Assembly: GCF_000469545.1 (NCBI RefSeq)
Contig: NZ_KI273052.1
Location: 1-64,000, forward strand
Source of the DNA: Mitsuokella sp. oral taxon 131 str. W9106
Lineage (GTDB): Bacteria; Bacillota; Negativicutes; Selenomonadales; Selenomonadaceae
Reading direction: 5' to 3'
Length of the DNA stretch: 64,000 bases
A model generated the notes under the pieces. The model saw only the letters and a program-made list of their open reading frames with translations. It made no database searches and was not told the origin of the DNA. The translations under genes were made by a program, and so were the position numbers. Each line of letters opens with the position of its first letter. Position 1 is the stretch's first letter. Shown here piece by piece: positions 42,297 to 52,439 of the stretch.

Positions 42297-44429
42297 ATGG
42301 AAAAGCGTCCCGGTGCAAGCCACGCGAAGCGTGCGGGAAACACGAAGCGGAAGCGCAGCGGCGGCAGTACGCTAGCACGCGTGTTCTTAGGCTTTGTGAT
42401 CGTATTTCTCGTCATGCTCATAGGCGTTGGCTGCGGCTTTTTGACGGCAAGCATGAATACGAAGCCGAATCTTTCGGACGATATCCGCCCCCCTGCATCT
42501 TCCCAGATCTACGACATCAACGGCAACGAGATTGCGAATGTCCATGCGGCAGAGAATCGTCGGCCGGTCAAAATCGAGCAGGTGCCGAAGGCTTTGCAGA
42601 ACGCATTCGTAGCGGTTGAGGACAATCGCTTCTACGAACACGCGGGCATCGATCCGCGCGGCATCGCGCGCGCCATTTGGGCGAATCTGCGTGGACGCAC
42701 CGTCTCAGAAGGCGGTTCGACCATTACGCAGCAGCTCGCCAAGAATGCGTATCTGACGCAGGATCGCACGCTCAAGCGCAAGGTACAGGAAGTCTTCCTT
42801 GCACTGCAGCTCGAGCGTCAGTATACGAAGCAGGAAATCTTGGAATTATATCTCAATCAGATTTACTTTGGCGAGGGTGCGTACGGCGTCGAGGCGGCAG
42901 CACATACGTACTTTGGCAAGGACGTATCGGAGCTTACGCTAAACGAGTGCGCAATGCTCGCAGGCATACCGAAGAGCCCAAACTACTACTCGCCGATGAG
43001 CAACATGGAAGCGGTACGGGAACGCAAGGCTACCGTCCTCGATCAGATGGCGAAGTACGGGTACATAACAAGCTCTGAGGCGGCGAAGGCGAAAAAGGAA
43101 GAACTTCATATCGTCAAGCCGAAGAAAAAGACGGATACGCAGGAGGCAGCTTACTTCATCGAATACGTGACGCAGCGCATGATCGAAAAGTACGGTGCGG
43201 ATGCCGTCTACAAGGAAGGCCTGAAGATATACACGACGGTCGATATGGACATGCAGCGCGCAGCGGAAGCGGCGATGAAGAAGCTGCCAAATATCACAGT
43301 CGACGGCAACGGGATCCAGCAGCCTCAGGGCGCACTCGTTGCGATTGATCCCCATAACGGTTATGTCAAGGCAATGGTCGGCGGTCGCGGCACGGATCAG
43401 TTCAACCGCGCGACGATGGCGGAGCGTCAGCCTGGCTCGGCATTTAAGCCGTTTGTCTTTGCAGCAGCGCTGGAAGACAACTTCACGCCTTCGACGGTCA
43501 TCGATGACAGTCCCGTCAAAATCGGAAACTGGGAACCGCAGAACTATGAGCGCACGTTCCGCGGCAAGGTTACCTTGCGTGAAGTCGCGATCCATTCGCT
43601 CAACGTTCCGACGGTCAAGATCGCGCAAAAGGTCGGCATCGACAAGCCCATCTACTATGCGCAGGAGATGGGCATCTCGACATTCGTGCTCGACGGTGCG
43701 CGCAATGACCGCAATTTTTCGACGGCGCTCGGCGGCCTCACGAAAGGCGTGACGCCGTTTGAGCTCGTCAGTGCCTATGGCACGTTTGCGAATAAGGGCG
43801 TCCATGTCGACCCTGTCGTCATCGTCAAGGTACTCGATCGCGATGGCAAGGTCCTCGAGCAGGCCGCACCGAATCAGCGCAGCGTTATCAGCGAGCCGAG
43901 CGCGGCGAACCTCACGAGCATGCTGCAGGATGTCGTGCAGAAGGGTACGGGCACGCGTGCAAGGCTCAATCGTCCTGCGGCAGGCAAGACGGGCACGACG
44001 AGTGATTACCATGATGCGTGGTTTGTCGGCTATACGCCGGATCTCGTCGCAGGCGTTTGGGTTGGAAATGACAACAATACGCCACTGGACGGCATGAGCG
44101 GCGGCCTGCTGCCTGCGGAGATATGGCATGCCTTTATGGAAAAGGCGCTCGAAGAGACGCCGCCGAAGAACTTTGACGGCTCAGTGGTATCGGGCGGCGG
44201 CATGGGCGAGCTCAAAGATGCGAACACGTCTCCTTCCCGCAAACGGGATGAACGGAAAAAGAAAGATGACAAAAAGAATCCGCAAGGCCTGAACGCACCG
44301 AGAGCGACGGGCAGCGTGCCGCCTGCAAATGCGCCTGCCCCAGAGAGCAATGCTGCTCCTGCTGCGCCTTCCACACCTGCGGAAGATGCGCCCGCACCGG
44401 GCGGTGACGTACCGAAGAGCCGAAACTGA
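42297..44429 (+). CDS. class A penicillin-binding protein 1A
   Basis: A bifunctional peptidoglycan glycosyltransferase and transpeptidase, 710 residues. After a basic N-terminus and a membrane anchor (about 27-50), the GT51 domain carries E108 in [12 protein letters not shown] and [12 protein letters not shown]. The transpeptidase domain has S381-A-F-K384, a SLN motif and K564-T-G566. The C-terminal 70 residues are a Lys/Pro/Ala-rich disordered tail. AAGGAGG at 42284-42290 sets the ATG. Confidence 0.95.
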   Translation: MEKRPGASHAKRAGNTKRKRSGGSTLARVFLGFVIVFLVMLIGVGCGFLTASMNTKPNLSDDIRPPASSQIYDINGNEIANVHAAENRRPVKIEQVPKALQNAFVAVEDNRFYEHAGIDPRGIARAIWANLRGRTVSEGGSTITQQLAKNAYLTQDRTLKRKVQEVFLALQLERQYTKQEILELYLNQIYFGEGAYGVEAAAHTYFGKDVSELTLNECAMLAGIPKSPNYYSPMSNMEAVRERKATVLDQMAKYGYITSSEAAKAKKEELHIVKPKKKTDTQEAAYFIEYVTQRMIEKYGADAVYKEGLKIYTTVDMDMQRAAEAAMKKLPNITVDGNGIQQPQGALVAIDPHNGYVKAMVGGRGTDQFNRATMAERQPGSAFKPFVFAAALEDNFTPSTVIDDSPVKIGNWEPQNYERTFRGKVTLREVAIHSLNVPTVKIAQKVGIDKPIYYAQEMGISTFVLDGARNDRNFSTALGGLTKGVTPFELVSAYGTFANKGVHVDPVVIVKVLDRDGKVLEQAAPNQRSVISEPSAANLTSMLQDVVQKGTGTRARLNRPAAGKTGTTSDYHDAWFVGYTPDLVAGVWVGNDNNTPLDGMSGGLLPAEIWHAFMEKALEETPPKNFDGSVVSGGGMGELKDANTSPSRKRDERKKKDDKKNPQGLNAPRATGSVPPANAPAPESNAAPAAPSTPAEDAPAPGGDVPKSRN

Positions 44430-44460
44430 TGCATGGGTCCGACAGAGGAGAGAGAGTTTG

Positions 44461-45669
44461 TTGGCAAACGTAATCGATATTTTGAAGGAGCGCGGCTTCC
44501 TCGCGCAGTGCACGAATGAGGAAGAGCTGCGCGGACTCTTTGACAAGGAAAGCGTGACGTTTTATATCGGCTTTGACCCGACGGCAGACAGCCTTCATGC
44601 AGGCCACTTTATTGCACTCATGGCGATGGCGCACATGCAGCGCGCAGGGCATCGTCCGATCTGCCTTGTCGGCGGCGGTACGGGAACGGTCGGCGATCCG
44701 ACGGGGCGCACCGACATGCGCAAGATGCTCACCGATGCAGACATCGAACACAACTGCGAGTGCTTCAAGAAGCAGATCGCACGCTTCATCGACTTTTCGG
44801 ACGGCAGGGCACTCATGGTCAATAACGGAGACTGGCTGCGGAAACTCAACTACATCGAGCTGCTGCGTGAGGTCGGCGCGCATTTCACCGTCAACCGCAT
44901 GCTTGCGGCAGAGTGCTACAAGCAGCGTTGGGAGAAAGGGCTGACCTTCCTCGAATTCAACTACATGATCATGCAAGCGTACGACTTCCTGGAACTCAAT
45001 CGCCGCTATGGCTGCAAGTTGCAGATGGGCGGTGACGATCAGTGGTCGAACATCATCGCCGGCGTCGAACTCACGCGCCGCAAAGCGGGCGTTCCCGTCT
45101 ATGGCATGACGAATCGGCTGCTCACGAAGAGCGACGGCAAGAAGATGGGCAAGACGGCTGGTGGTGCGCTTTGGCTCGACGCGGAGAAGACGAGTCCTTA
45201 CGAATTTTACCAGTATTGGCGCAACATCGATGACGCGGATGTCGGGAAATGCCTCGCGCTTCTGACGTTCCTTCCGATGGAGGAAGTGCATCGTCTCAGC
45301 GCATTGAAGGATGCGGCAATCAACGAAGCCAAGACCGTGCTTGCCTACGAAATCACCAAGATTGTGCACGGCGATCAGGAAGCGGAAAAGGCAAAGCAGG
45401 CGGCAGCGGCGCTCTTCGGCGGTGGAAGCAAGGCGGAGGACATGCCGACCGTAAAGGCGGCTGCCGGAACGAAACTGCTCGACGTGCTTTTTGCAGGCAA
45501 AATTGTTGCCTCGAAAAGCGAGGCGCGCCGCCTCATCCAGCAAAACGGCATTGCGCTCAATGATGCGAAGGTCACGGACGTCGATTATCTCGTCAAAGAA
45601 GAAGATCTTGCGGGCGGCGAAGCAATTCTGAGGAAAGGGAAAAAGAAGTATTTCCGACTCGTGAAATGA
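44461..45669 (+). CDS. tyrS: tyrosyl-tRNA synthetase
   Basis: A 402-residue class I synthetase with the HIGH-like LHAGH at 45-49, the [12 protein letters not shown] region, a [11 protein letters not shown] tyrosine pocket, the KMSKS-like K228-M-G-K-T232 loop, and a C-terminal S4 RNA-binding domain (about 340-402). The KMGKT loop is intermediate between the KFGKT of TyrS and the KMSKS of TyrZ. It starts at TTG 44461 (or TTG 44458) after GAGGAG. No T-box fits in the 31-nt gap after the PBP gene. Confidence 0.95.
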   Translation: MANVIDILKERGFLAQCTNEEELRGLFDKESVTFYIGFDPTADSLHAGHFIALMAMAHMQRAGHRPICLVGGGTGTVGDPTGRTDMRKMLTDADIEHNCECFKKQIARFIDFSDGRALMVNNGDWLRKLNYIELLREVGAHFTVNRMLAAECYKQRWEKGLTFLEFNYMIMQAYDFLELNRRYGCKLQMGGDDQWSNIIAGVELTRRKAGVPVYGMTNRLLTKSDGKKMGKTAGGALWLDAEKTSPYEFYQYWRNIDDADVGKCLALLTFLPMEEVHRLSALKDAAINEAKTVLAYEITKIVHGDQEAEKAKQAAAALFGGGSKAEDMPTVKAAAGTKLLDVLFAGKIVASKSEARRLIQQNGIALNDAKVTDVDYLVKEEDLAGGEAILRKGKKKYFRLVK

Positions 45670-45670
45670 G

Positions 45671-45699
45671 TTGAGACTTCGTGGAATCTATGATACACT
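45671..45699 (+). promoter_or_regulatory. promoter for yebC
   Basis: TTGAGA at 45671-45676 and TACACT at 45694-45699 with a 17-nt spacer; TG at 45691-45692 adds an extended -10. It begins directly after the tyrS stop codon. Confidence 0.6.
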
Positions 45700-45736
45700 A
45701 AAAAAGTTATTACGTACGAAGGAGCGGTGTTTTTTT

Positions 45737-46468
45737 ATGTCAGGTCATTCCAAATGGGCAAATATAAAGCGAAAAAAAGGGGCAAATGATGCGATTCGCG
45801 GCAAGATCACGACGAAAATTGGTCGTGAGATCACGATTGCCGTCCGCATGGGCGGCAGCGATCCGACGGGCAACATGCGTCTGAAGCTCGCGCTTTCCAA
45901 GGCGAAAGCGAACAACATCCCGAAGGATAACATCAACCGTGCGATTCAGAAGGGCATGGGCGCATCCGAGGGAAACAGCTACGAAGAGCTCATGTACGAA
46001 GGCTACGGCCCCGGCGGTACGGCTGTCATGCTCGACATCCTGACGGATAACCGCAACCGCACGGCAGCGGATGTGCGTCACCTCTTCTCGAAGCACGGCG
46101 GCAACCTCGGACAGGATGGCTGTGTCGCGTGGATGTTTCAAAAGAAAGCCGTCTTTATCGTTGAGAAGGAGACGTTCGATGACGAGGACGCGCTTCTCGA
46201 GACCGTGCTCGACGCGGGTGCAGACGATATGAAGGGCGATGACGAGGTCTTCGAGATCACGGCGGATCCAGACGCCTACGATGCAATCGAAGCGGCACTC
46301 GGCGAGAAGGGCATCGAGACGGCATCGGCGGAAATCACGATGGTGCCGGACACGATGGTCCGCCTTGAAGGCGCGGACGCGGAGAAGATGCAGAGGCTCA
46401 TCGATGCGCTCGACGAGAACGATGACGTTCAGAACGTCTACAGCAATTACGAATCGGACGATGCGTGA
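45737..46468 (+). CDS. yebC: YebC/PmpR family protein
   Basis: A 243-residue, three-domain acidic protein of the YebC family, opening with MSGHSKWANIKRKKG and containing GYGPGGTAVML and NRNRTAADVRH. Members are described as DNA-binding regulators, and recent work links some to relief of ribosome stalling at proline runs. It has its own promoter, AAGGAG ribosome site and terminator. The ruvCAB genes follow, the usual neighbours of yebC. Confidence 0.94.
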   Translation: MSGHSKWANIKRKKGANDAIRGKITTKIGREITIAVRMGGSDPTGNMRLKLALSKAKANNIPKDNINRAIQKGMGASEGNSYEELMYEGYGPGGTAVMLDILTDNRNRTAADVRHLFSKHGGNLGQDGCVAWMFQKKAVFIVEKETFDDEDALLETVLDAGADDMKGDDEVFEITADPDAYDAIEAALGEKGIETASAEITMVPDTMVRLEGADAEKMQRLIDALDENDDVQNVYSNYESDDA

Positions 46469-46484
46469 TTCATAGCAGCAAGCG

Positions 46485-46537
46485 ACCGGTCTTTACGCTC
46501 CGAGTTTCTTTGGGGGATAGAGACCGGTTTCTTCCTT
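46485..46537 (+). terminator. terminator after yebC
   Basis: 46485-46495 (ACCGGTCTTTA) pairs with 46518-46528 over 11 bp with one G-U, followed by a T-rich tail. The loop is long at 22 nt, but CTCC and GGGG inside it could extend the fold. It separates yebC from ruvC. Confidence 0.6.
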
Positions 46538-46559
46538 ATGAGGAATTTGAGGAAACGGC

Positions 46560-47054
46560 ATGATAGCATTAGGGATTGATCCGGGGACGGCGATATGCGG
46601 CTATGGATTTGTCGAGATGGTCGGAAGCCGGCTTGTGCCACGCGCATACGGATCCATTTTCACCTCGCCGAAGATGCGGATGGAAGATCGGCTCGCGAAG
46701 ATTTACGATGCGCTCGATACGCTCATCAAAGAACATCGTCCTGACGTCATGGGCGTCGAAAAGCTTTTTTTTAACCGCAATGTCACGACGGCAATCCCCG
46801 TCGGACAGGCGCGAGGCATCGTGCTCCTCTGCGCAGCGAAGAACAGCCTGCGCCTCGTCGAACGGACACCGATCCAAATTAAGCAGGATGTGACGGGATA
46901 CGGAAAGGCAACGAAGGCACAGGTCATCTACATGGTGACGAAGCTTCTGCACCTCGCGGAGCCTCCGAAGCCTGACGATACGGCAGACGCGCTTGCCATC
47001 GCGATCTGCACGACGCATTGCGTGGACAGCATCGCATGGAGGAATGGGCTATGA
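46560..47054 (+). CDS. ruvC: Holliday junction resolvase RuvC
   Basis: A 164-residue RNase-H-fold endonuclease that cuts Holliday junctions. Catalytic residues D7 and E67 are visible, with the C-terminal acidic pair in KPDDTADALAIAICTTH. GAGGAAACGG precedes ATG 46560. It overlaps ruvA by 4 nt. Confidence 0.95.
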   Translation: MIALGIDPGTAICGYGFVEMVGSRLVPRAYGSIFTSPKMRMEDRLAKIYDALDTLIKEHRPDVMGVEKLFFNRNVTTAIPVGQARGIVLLCAAKNSLRLVERTPIQIKQDVTGYGKATKAQVIYMVTKLLHLAEPPKPDDTADALAIAICTTHCVDSIAWRNGL

Positions 47055-47647
47055 TTGGCTATTTGCGCGGCAAGGTCGCCTGCCTTTATGCGGATTCTTG
47101 CTTGCTCGACGTGCATGGCGTAGGCTATCGTCTCTTCATCGCGGGCGCCACGCGGCAGAAGCTTCGCCGCGGTGAGGATGCCCAGCTCTTCACCTACATG
47201 AGCGTACGCGAGGATGCGATCCTGCTCTATGGTTTTGCGACCGAGGAGGAACACGATCTGTTTCTGCAGCTCATTGCCGTTTCGGGCATTGGTCCGAAAG
47301 TCGCGCTCGGCATTCTCTCTTCCATTACGGTCGAGAGCCTCTGCCGTGCGATTCAGCAGAAACAGTCCTCCGTGCTTACGAAACTTCCCGGTATCGGGAA
47401 AAAGTCGGCAGAACGCCTCATCTTGGAACTCAAGGACAAGCTCGCCTTTGCAGGAGGTGAATCAGAGGACGGACTTGTACCGAATATCGAGATAGGCGAG
47501 GAGGCAACGGCAGAGGCAGTCGCCGCGCTTCTCTCGCTCGGCTATGCACAAGCGGAAATCGCGCCCGCCATCCGGCGCGAGGCAAGGAAAGGCATGACGA
47601 CGGAAGCGATCATCAAGGCCGTGCTCCAATCGCTTGGCCGCGCCTGA
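47051..47647 (+). CDS. ruvA: Holliday junction branch-migration protein RuvA
   Basis: A 198-residue protein that forms the tetrameric DNA platform for RuvB. It has an N-terminal OB-fold (MIGYLRGKV ... VHGVGYRL), a helix-hairpin-helix region with VSGIGPKVAL and LPGIGKKSAERL, and a C-terminal RuvB-contacting domain (about 150-198). The start overlaps ruvC (ATGA). Confidence 0.95.
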   Translation: MIGYLRGKVACLYADSCLLDVHGVGYRLFIAGATRQKLRRGEDAQLFTYMSVREDAILLYGFATEEEHDLFLQLIAVSGIGPKVALGILSSITVESLCRAIQQKQSSVLTKLPGIGKKSAERLILELKDKLAFAGGESEDGLVPNIEIGEEATAEAVAALLSLGYAQAEIAPAIRREARKGMTTEAIIKAVLQSLGRA

Positions 47648-47690
47648 CGCAGCAAACGTTCCGCTATCGTCGTAGGAAGGAGGAATCGCA

Positions 47691-48707
47691 TTGGACGAAT
47701 TTGAATCCATGGAGGATCGGATCGTCTCGATGGACGAGCAGCGGGCGGACGATTGGCAGTACAGCCTCCGTCCGCGCAAGCTCGCCGCCTACATCGGGCA
47801 GGACAAGGTGAAGAGCAATCTCTCCATCTTCGTGCAGGCGGCACGGTCGCGCGGCGATGCGCTCGACCACGTATTGCTCTACGGGCCGCCGGGACTCGGC
47901 AAGACGACGCTCGCAGGCATTATCGCCAACGAGATGGGCGTAAACTTCCGCCAGACGTCCGGCCCTGCCATCGAGCGCACGGGCGACCTCGCGGCACTCT
48001 TGACGAACCTGCAGGAACACGACGTTCTCTTCATCGATGAGATTCATCGCCTTTCGCGCAGCGTCGAAGAAGTGCTTTACTCCGCCATGGAGGACTTCGC
48101 GCTCGACATTATCATCGGCAAGGGACCGAGCGCGCGCTCCATTCGCCTTGACCTTGCGCCCTTTACGCTCATCGGCGCGACGACAAAGGCGGGGGCACTA
48201 TCCGCGCCGCTTCGCGACCGCTTCGGCGTTATCGAGCGATTGGAGTATTACACGCCGGAGGCACTCGTGCATATCATCGAGCGCGTTGCCGAAATCCTCT
48301 CCATTACGATTGAGGAGCGAGGGGCGATCGAGATTGCCCGCCGCAGCCGCGGCACGCCGCGCATAGCCAATCGCCTCCTGAAGCGCGTGCGCGACGTCGC
48401 GCAGATTGAGGGCGATGGTGTCATCACGGATGCCATCGCCGACAAGGCACTCCAGATGCTCGAAGTCGACAAAGTGGGGCTGGACCACACCGACCGCCGC
48501 ATGCTCGATACGATGATACGGAAATTCGCAGGAGGGCCGGTCGGTCTCGAAACGCTCGCGGCATCCATCAGCGAGGCGACCGATACGATCGAGGATATCT
48601 ACGAGCCATATCTTTTGCAGCTCGGATTTTTGAACCGCACGCCAAAGGGACGTGTCGTCACGGAAATGGGCTATCGTCACATGGGAGTGCCATATCCGCA
48701 GAATTGA
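47691..48707 (+). CDS. ruvB: Holliday junction branch-migration helicase RuvB
   Basis: A 338-residue AAA+ motor with Walker [10 protein letters not shown] (65-73), Walker B FIDEIHRL, sensor 1 GATTKAG, the arginine-finger region and a winged-helix C-terminus ending in [13 protein letters not shown]. It starts at TTG 47691, supported by AAGGAGG with a 7-nt spacer. A 43-nt gap separates it from ruvA. Confidence 0.96.
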   Translation: MDEFESMEDRIVSMDEQRADDWQYSLRPRKLAAYIGQDKVKSNLSIFVQAARSRGDALDHVLLYGPPGLGKTTLAGIIANEMGVNFRQTSGPAIERTGDLAALLTNLQEHDVLFIDEIHRLSRSVEEVLYSAMEDFALDIIIGKGPSARSIRLDLAPFTLIGATTKAGALSAPLRDRFGVIERLEYYTPEALVHIIERVAEILSITIEERGAIEIARRSRGTPRIANRLLKRVRDVAQIEGDGVITDAIADKALQMLEVDKVGLDHTDRRMLDTMIRKFAGGPVGLETLAASISEATDTIEDIYEPYLLQLGFLNRTPKGRVVTEMGYRHMGVPYPQN

Positions 48708-48726
48708 TTTACTGGGAGGGATTTCG

Positions 48727-49368
48727 ATGAAGCTCTTGCTTCACATGTGTTGCGGCCCGTGTGCCTGCTATCCCGTCAAGAAACTTCGTGCGGAAGGCAT
48801 AGAGCCGACAGGATATTTTTTTAATCCAAACATACATCCCTATCAGGAATGGGAGGCGCGCCTCCAGACGGCAAAGGAGTTTGCGCGCAAGGCCAGCATG
48901 GAGATACGTGCGGAAGAGACCTATCAGATGCGGGATTTCTTGAAAAAGGCGCTTCCAGCCGAATCCCTGCCGAACGGGCGTTGCACGATGTGCTATACGT
49001 GGCGTTTGGAGCAGACGGCAAGGTATGCGGCAGAGCAGGGATTCGATGCGTTTGCTTCTACGCTCTTTTACAGCATTTACCAGCAACATGACCTCATGAA
49101 AAAAACGGCGGAGCATTTTGCAGTACGCTACGGCATTGCGTTCCATTACGAAGATTTCCGTCCGGGCTGGCAGGAAGGCATTGACATCAGCCATGCACTT
49201 GGGCTTTACCGCCAGCCGTACTGCGGCTGCATTTTCAGCGAAGAGGAACGCTATAGCCGCGCGCTGCGAAAGCAGCAGAAGAAGGATAATCGCGCAAAAA
49301 AACGCGCGCGTCTCGCTGCACTGCAGAAGGAACAGGAAGAGGCAGGACGGACAAAAACAAGGGCTTAG
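48727..49368 (+). CDS. queH: epoxyqueuosine reductase QueH
   Basis: The non-cobalamin epoxyqueuosine reductase (DUF208), final step of queuosine synthesis. The 213-residue protein has the paired C8-C9 and C12 in MCCGPCACYPV, a second cluster region GRCTMCYTW and YRQPYCGCIFSEEERY. The C-terminal 40 residues are a Lys/Arg/Glu-rich helix. Presence of QueH means this step does not need cobalamin (unlike QueG), although the genome makes it. GGGAGGG lies upstream. Confidence 0.93.
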   Translation: MKLLLHMCCGPCACYPVKKLRAEGIEPTGYFFNPNIHPYQEWEARLQTAKEFARKASMEIRAEETYQMRDFLKKALPAESLPNGRCTMCYTWRLEQTARYAAEQGFDAFASTLFYSIYQQHDLMKKTAEHFAVRYGIAFHYEDFRPGWQEGIDISHALGLYRQPYCGCIFSEEERYSRALRKQQKKDNRAKKRARLAALQKEQEEAGRTKTRA

Positions 49369-49379
49369 GAGGAGTCACC

Positions 49380-50561
49380 ATGAACAGGAAACCGTTTGGA
49401 TGGAAAATCATGGCGGCGGCAATCGGCATGGCATGTTCCAGCCTATGCTTCGCGCCGGCAGCAAGTGCGAACTGGCAGCCTGCGCTTCGCGTCGGCATCG
49501 TGCAGGGAGCGAGCTCCGCTTCCTTGCAGGTGCAGGGTACGGCAGCCGTGCTGCGGCAAGAAGGCGAAAAGAAGGCACTCAGACGGCTTCCCGTCGGCAG
49601 CACCATCATCGTAACAGCGAAGGGCAGCGAATTTCTTGTCGATGGGAAAGCAATCGGAAATAAAATGCTTCGCGTGGAGAGCGAGAATCCGACGGAAATG
49701 GAGAATCTCCGCCTTTCTATCGAAGGACATACGTATCGAGGCGCGTTTCTGCTCCAGATGAAGGGCGGGGCGATCACTGCCGTCAATGAAGTGCAGATGG
49801 AGGATTACCTCGCAGGTGTCGTGCCGGAAGAGATGCCTGCCGACTGGCCGGCTGCGGCACTCGAGGCACAGGCCATTGCAGCGCGCACGTTCGCACTGAA
49901 GAATCGTAAACGCCATGCGAGCGAGGGATTCGACCTCTGCGCGACGACGCATTGCCAAGCCTACGGCGGCACAGGGGCAGAAAAGGCTGCATCGACACGT
50001 GCGGTCAAAGCGACGAAGGGCGAGGTCATGCTTTATAACGGCGCGCTCGTCGATGCGCTCTTCCACACGGATTCAGGCGGCATGACGGAAAACAGCGAGA
50101 ACGTATGGGGGACGTACGTGCCCTATCTAAAAGCCGCCACCGAAGCGCAGACGGAAACACAGCCGTGGAAGAAGGAAGTCCATGAAAAGACGCTCACGTC
50201 GCTTCTCGCAAAGGAGGGCAAGCCGATCGGCGATCTAAAAAAAATCGAACTGTCGCCGCTTCGAGTCGGAAAGGGGGCGATGGATCGGAGCGCATCGGGG
50301 CGCGTCAAGACCGTGCGCTTCGTTGGAAGCAAGGGAACGGTGACGCTCAGCGGCAATATGCTTCGCAGTCTGCTCGGCCTGCGCAGCACGCTTTTTCAGA
50401 TGAGGCTAGCGGGCGATACGGTGCAGATTGACGGATACGGCTGGGGACATGGGCTTGGGCTTTCACAGTGGGGCGCACGCGCTTGGGCGGCAAAGGGATG
50501 GAGCAGTGTGGAGATCCTGCAGCACTACTACAAGGGGATCACGCTGAAGAAGCTGTACTAA
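49380..50561 (+). CDS. secreted SpoIID/LytB domain protein
   Basis: A 393-residue exported protein: signal peptide (about 1-30, cut near ASA-NW), an N-terminal beta-rich region, then the SpoIID domain (about 130-393) with [36 protein letters not shown] and [13 protein letters not shown]. SpoIID-type proteins are lytic transglycosylases of denuded glycan or amidase enhancers. No sporulation genes are in the window, so a role in vegetative wall turnover is likely (inference). Confidence 0.9.
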   Translation: MNRKPFGWKIMAAAIGMACSSLCFAPAASANWQPALRVGIVQGASSASLQVQGTAAVLRQEGEKKALRRLPVGSTIIVTAKGSEFLVDGKAIGNKMLRVESENPTEMENLRLSIEGHTYRGAFLLQMKGGAITAVNEVQMEDYLAGVVPEEMPADWPAAALEAQAIAARTFALKNRKRHASEGFDLCATTHCQAYGGTGAEKAASTRAVKATKGEVMLYNGALVDALFHTDSGGMTENSENVWGTYVPYLKAATEAQTETQPWKKEVHEKTLTSLLAKEGKPIGDLKKIELSPLRVGKGAMDRSASGRVKTVRFVGSKGTVTLSGNMLRSLLGLRSTLFQMRLAGDTVQIDGYGWGHGLGLSQWGARAWAAKGWSSVEILQHYYKGITLKKLY

Positions 50562-50599
50562 AGGGATCGCTAGGGATCCCTGCGCATAGAAGGAGAAAC

Positions 50600-51643
50600 A
50601 TGCAACTATCGGAATTTGATTACGACTTGCCGGAGGAGCGCATCGCGCAGACGCCGATCGAGCCGCGGAACGCTTCGCGCCTCATGGTGCTCGACCCTGC
50701 TTCCTGGCAGATCGAACATCGCCATTTTTACGATCTGAAAGAGTACCTAATGCCGGGCGATACGCTGATTTTGAACGATACGCGCGTCATGCCGGCGCGA
50801 TTAGTCGGGCATCGCGACCAAACGGGGGGAAAAGTCGAAGTGTTTCTCCTGCGCCGTCTTGACGGAAACCGTTGGGAGTCGCTCGTAAAGCCTGGGAAAA
50901 AGGCGAAAGATGGCACGCGGATACGATTTGGAGCGGAACTCTCCTGCGTGGTCAAAGCCCATACCGACTTTGGTGGGCGCATCGTCGAATTTGAATACGA
51001 AGGCATCTTCGAAGAAATCCTTGATCGGCTCGGTGAGATGCCGCTGCCGCCGTATATACATGAAAAGCTTGCGGACAAGGAACGCTATCAGACCGTCTAC
51101 AACCGCGAGGAAGGCTCTGCTGCTGCACCGACGGCTGGGCTCCACTTTACGAAGGAGCAGCTCAAAGAGATTCGCGCGATGGGCGTCCATATCGGATTTG
51201 TCACGCTTCATGTCGGGCTCGGCACATTCCGCCCTGTGCATGTCGATACGATCGAAGAGCACGAAATGCACAGTGAATATTACAGTATATCGGATGAGAC
51301 GGCGCAGCTCATCATGAATACGAAAGCGGCAGGGCATCGTGTTATCGCTGTCGGCACGACGAGCATCCGCACCCTCGAATCCGCTGCCGACGCAAAACAT
51401 GGGATTTCGGGCAAGACGGGATGGACGAACATCTTCATCTATCCGGGCTATGACTTCAAAATCGTGGATGCGATTATCACGAACTTTCATCTGCCCAAGT
51501 CGACGCTTATCATGCTCATCAGTGCTTTTGCGGGACGCGAGCTCGTCCTGCACGCCTATAAGATGGCAGTCGAAATGAAATACCGATTCTTTTCCTTCGG
51601 CGATGCGATGCTGATCCGATCAAAAGCGGCGAACCCCCAATAG
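50600..51643 (+). CDS. queA: S-adenosylmethionine:tRNA ribosyltransferase-isomerase
   Basis: Transfers the ribosyl part of SAM to preQ1 in tRNA to give epoxyqueuosine. The 347-residue protein has the N-terminal [13 protein letters not shown], the [11 protein letters not shown] strand, [12 protein letters not shown] and [12 protein letters not shown]-type C-terminal motif ([13 protein letters not shown]). AAGGAGA precedes the ATG. It lies close to queH, the enzyme acting on its product; tgt, often next, is absent. GC content falls after this gene. Confidence 0.95.
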   Translation: MQLSEFDYDLPEERIAQTPIEPRNASRLMVLDPASWQIEHRHFYDLKEYLMPGDTLILNDTRVMPARLVGHRDQTGGKVEVFLLRRLDGNRWESLVKPGKKAKDGTRIRFGAELSCVVKAHTDFGGRIVEFEYEGIFEEILDRLGEMPLPPYIHEKLADKERYQTVYNREEGSAAAPTAGLHFTKEQLKEIRAMGVHIGFVTLHVGLGTFRPVHVDTIEEHEMHSEYYSISDETAQLIMNTKAAGHRVIAVGTTSIRTLESAADAKHGISGKTGWTNIFIYPGYDFKIVDAIITNFHLPKSTLIMLISAFAGRELVLHAYKMAVEMKYRFFSFGDAMLIRSKAANPQ

Positions 51644-51691
51644 GTGATGCAGATCCATGAAAAAGCGTGAAAACGCGTTAAGCCGTAAATT

Positions 51692-51723
51692 TAATTGCCG
51701 CTATCTTTTCTTTGGCTAACCGA
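51692..51723 (+). promoter_or_regulatory. candidate BirA-like operator ahead of the MaoC/BioY operon
   Basis: TTAATTGCC (51692-51700) and GGCTAACCG (51715-51723) are spaced by 14 nt, the spacing of BirA sites (consensus halves TTGTTAACC and GGTTAACAA). Agreement is only 5 and 6 of 9, so the call rests mainly on context with bioY. A TATAAA -10 box (51729-51734) follows directly. Confidence 0.3.
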
Positions 51724-51728
51724 TGTTT

Positions 51729-51734
51729 ATAAAA
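51729..51734 (+). promoter_or_regulatory. -10 box of the MaoC/BioY operon promoter
   Basis: TATAAA lies in the 151-nt gap after queA, 61 nt before the first start codon. The -35 partner is unclear; TTTTCT at 51707-51712 (16-nt spacer) is weak and sits within the candidate operator. Confidence 0.4.
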
Positions 51735-51794
51735 TGCCGACGGAAAGGAATGCGTTATCGACAATGAATTTGCTGAACTTTGGGAGGTGAACGG

Positions 51795-52385
51795 ATGGAA
51801 CAAGTCCTGCATCTTGCACGCATGATGGCAGAGATGCGCCTTGCCGAGTATGAAGGTGCAAGGATCGCCAAAATTTCTTGGAGGAAAGAGCCTCGTCCAG
51901 GGATGGGATATGGAGTACGCTTTCAAAAACATGGAACCCGTTTTTTGAGGATAGTGTGCTGCGAAACAAAGCAACCTTTGATGGGAGAAATCTCCGCGAG
52001 TCTCATGCTTGGAAAAGGAGGTGTCGGAAAATCGCAAAGCGTACCGAAAGAGGAAAGGATATTGAAACAAACTGGTACAACGTGGCGATGCTTCTCGTAT
52101 GCAGAAGTCCTTGCTTTTGTTGCTGCAGCGGGTGATGCAAACAGTATACATCGCCAAGAGCCTGCCATTGTGCCAGGGATGCTAATCTTGCAGGAGCTTT
52201 TGGGAGAGCATCCTATGGCACAGCGGATGGAAATCCGTTTTTTTCAGCCGCTTTATTGTGAGGAGGTGGTTCATCTTTTGCCTGATAAGGCGGGATATTC
52301 GGCGATGGCGAAGGGCGAAAGGAAATTCTTCTATTGCATCTGGAAAAGGGAATGTTCCGATACGAGATATTCGAGACATTATTGA
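51795..52385 (+). CDS. MaoC-like hot-dog fold protein (putative hydratase/dehydratase)
   Basis: A 196-residue protein. Residues about 100-160 carry the R-hydratase/MaoC signature: FVAAAGDANSIH places D114 and H119 at the catalytic spacing (D-x4-H), followed by a PGMLILQELL helix and an FFQPLYCEE strand. The first 90 residues are not clearly recognised; they could be a second, degenerate hot-dog half. The acyl substrate is unknown. GGAGGTGA at 51783-51790, 4 nt before ATG 51795, is a near-perfect ribosome site. It heads an operon with bioY, a thiolase-like gene and an AMP-ligase, and is AT-richer than upstream genes. Confidence 0.7.
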   Translation: MEQVLHLARMMAEMRLAEYEGARIAKISWRKEPRPGMGYGVRFQKHGTRFLRIVCCETKQPLMGEISASLMLGKGGVGKSQSVPKEERILKQTGTTWRCFSYAEVLAFVAAAGDANSIHRQEPAIVPGMLILQELLGEHPMAQRMEIRFFQPLYCEEVVHLLPDKAGYSAMAKGERKFFYCIWKRECSDTRYSRHY

Positions 52386-52439
52386 AGGCCGTGTTTCCGA
52401 TTGCAAGGAACGAGGAAAAAGAATCGAGGTTTAAAACGC

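Noticed and set aside
50571-50590. AGGGATC/GATCCCT hairpin between the SpoIID gene and queA
   Set aside because: A 7-bp stem without a T-run; not convincing as a terminator or leader element.
51667-51682. GCGT-GAAA-ACGC hairpin after queA
   Set aside because: Only 4 base pairs and no T-run; no support as terminator.
51678-51721. GTTAAGCC ... GGCTAAC inverted repeat with 29-nt spacing
   Set aside because: The arms differ by one inserted A and the spacing does not fit BirA or other known operators; noted only as overlapping the candidate operator.
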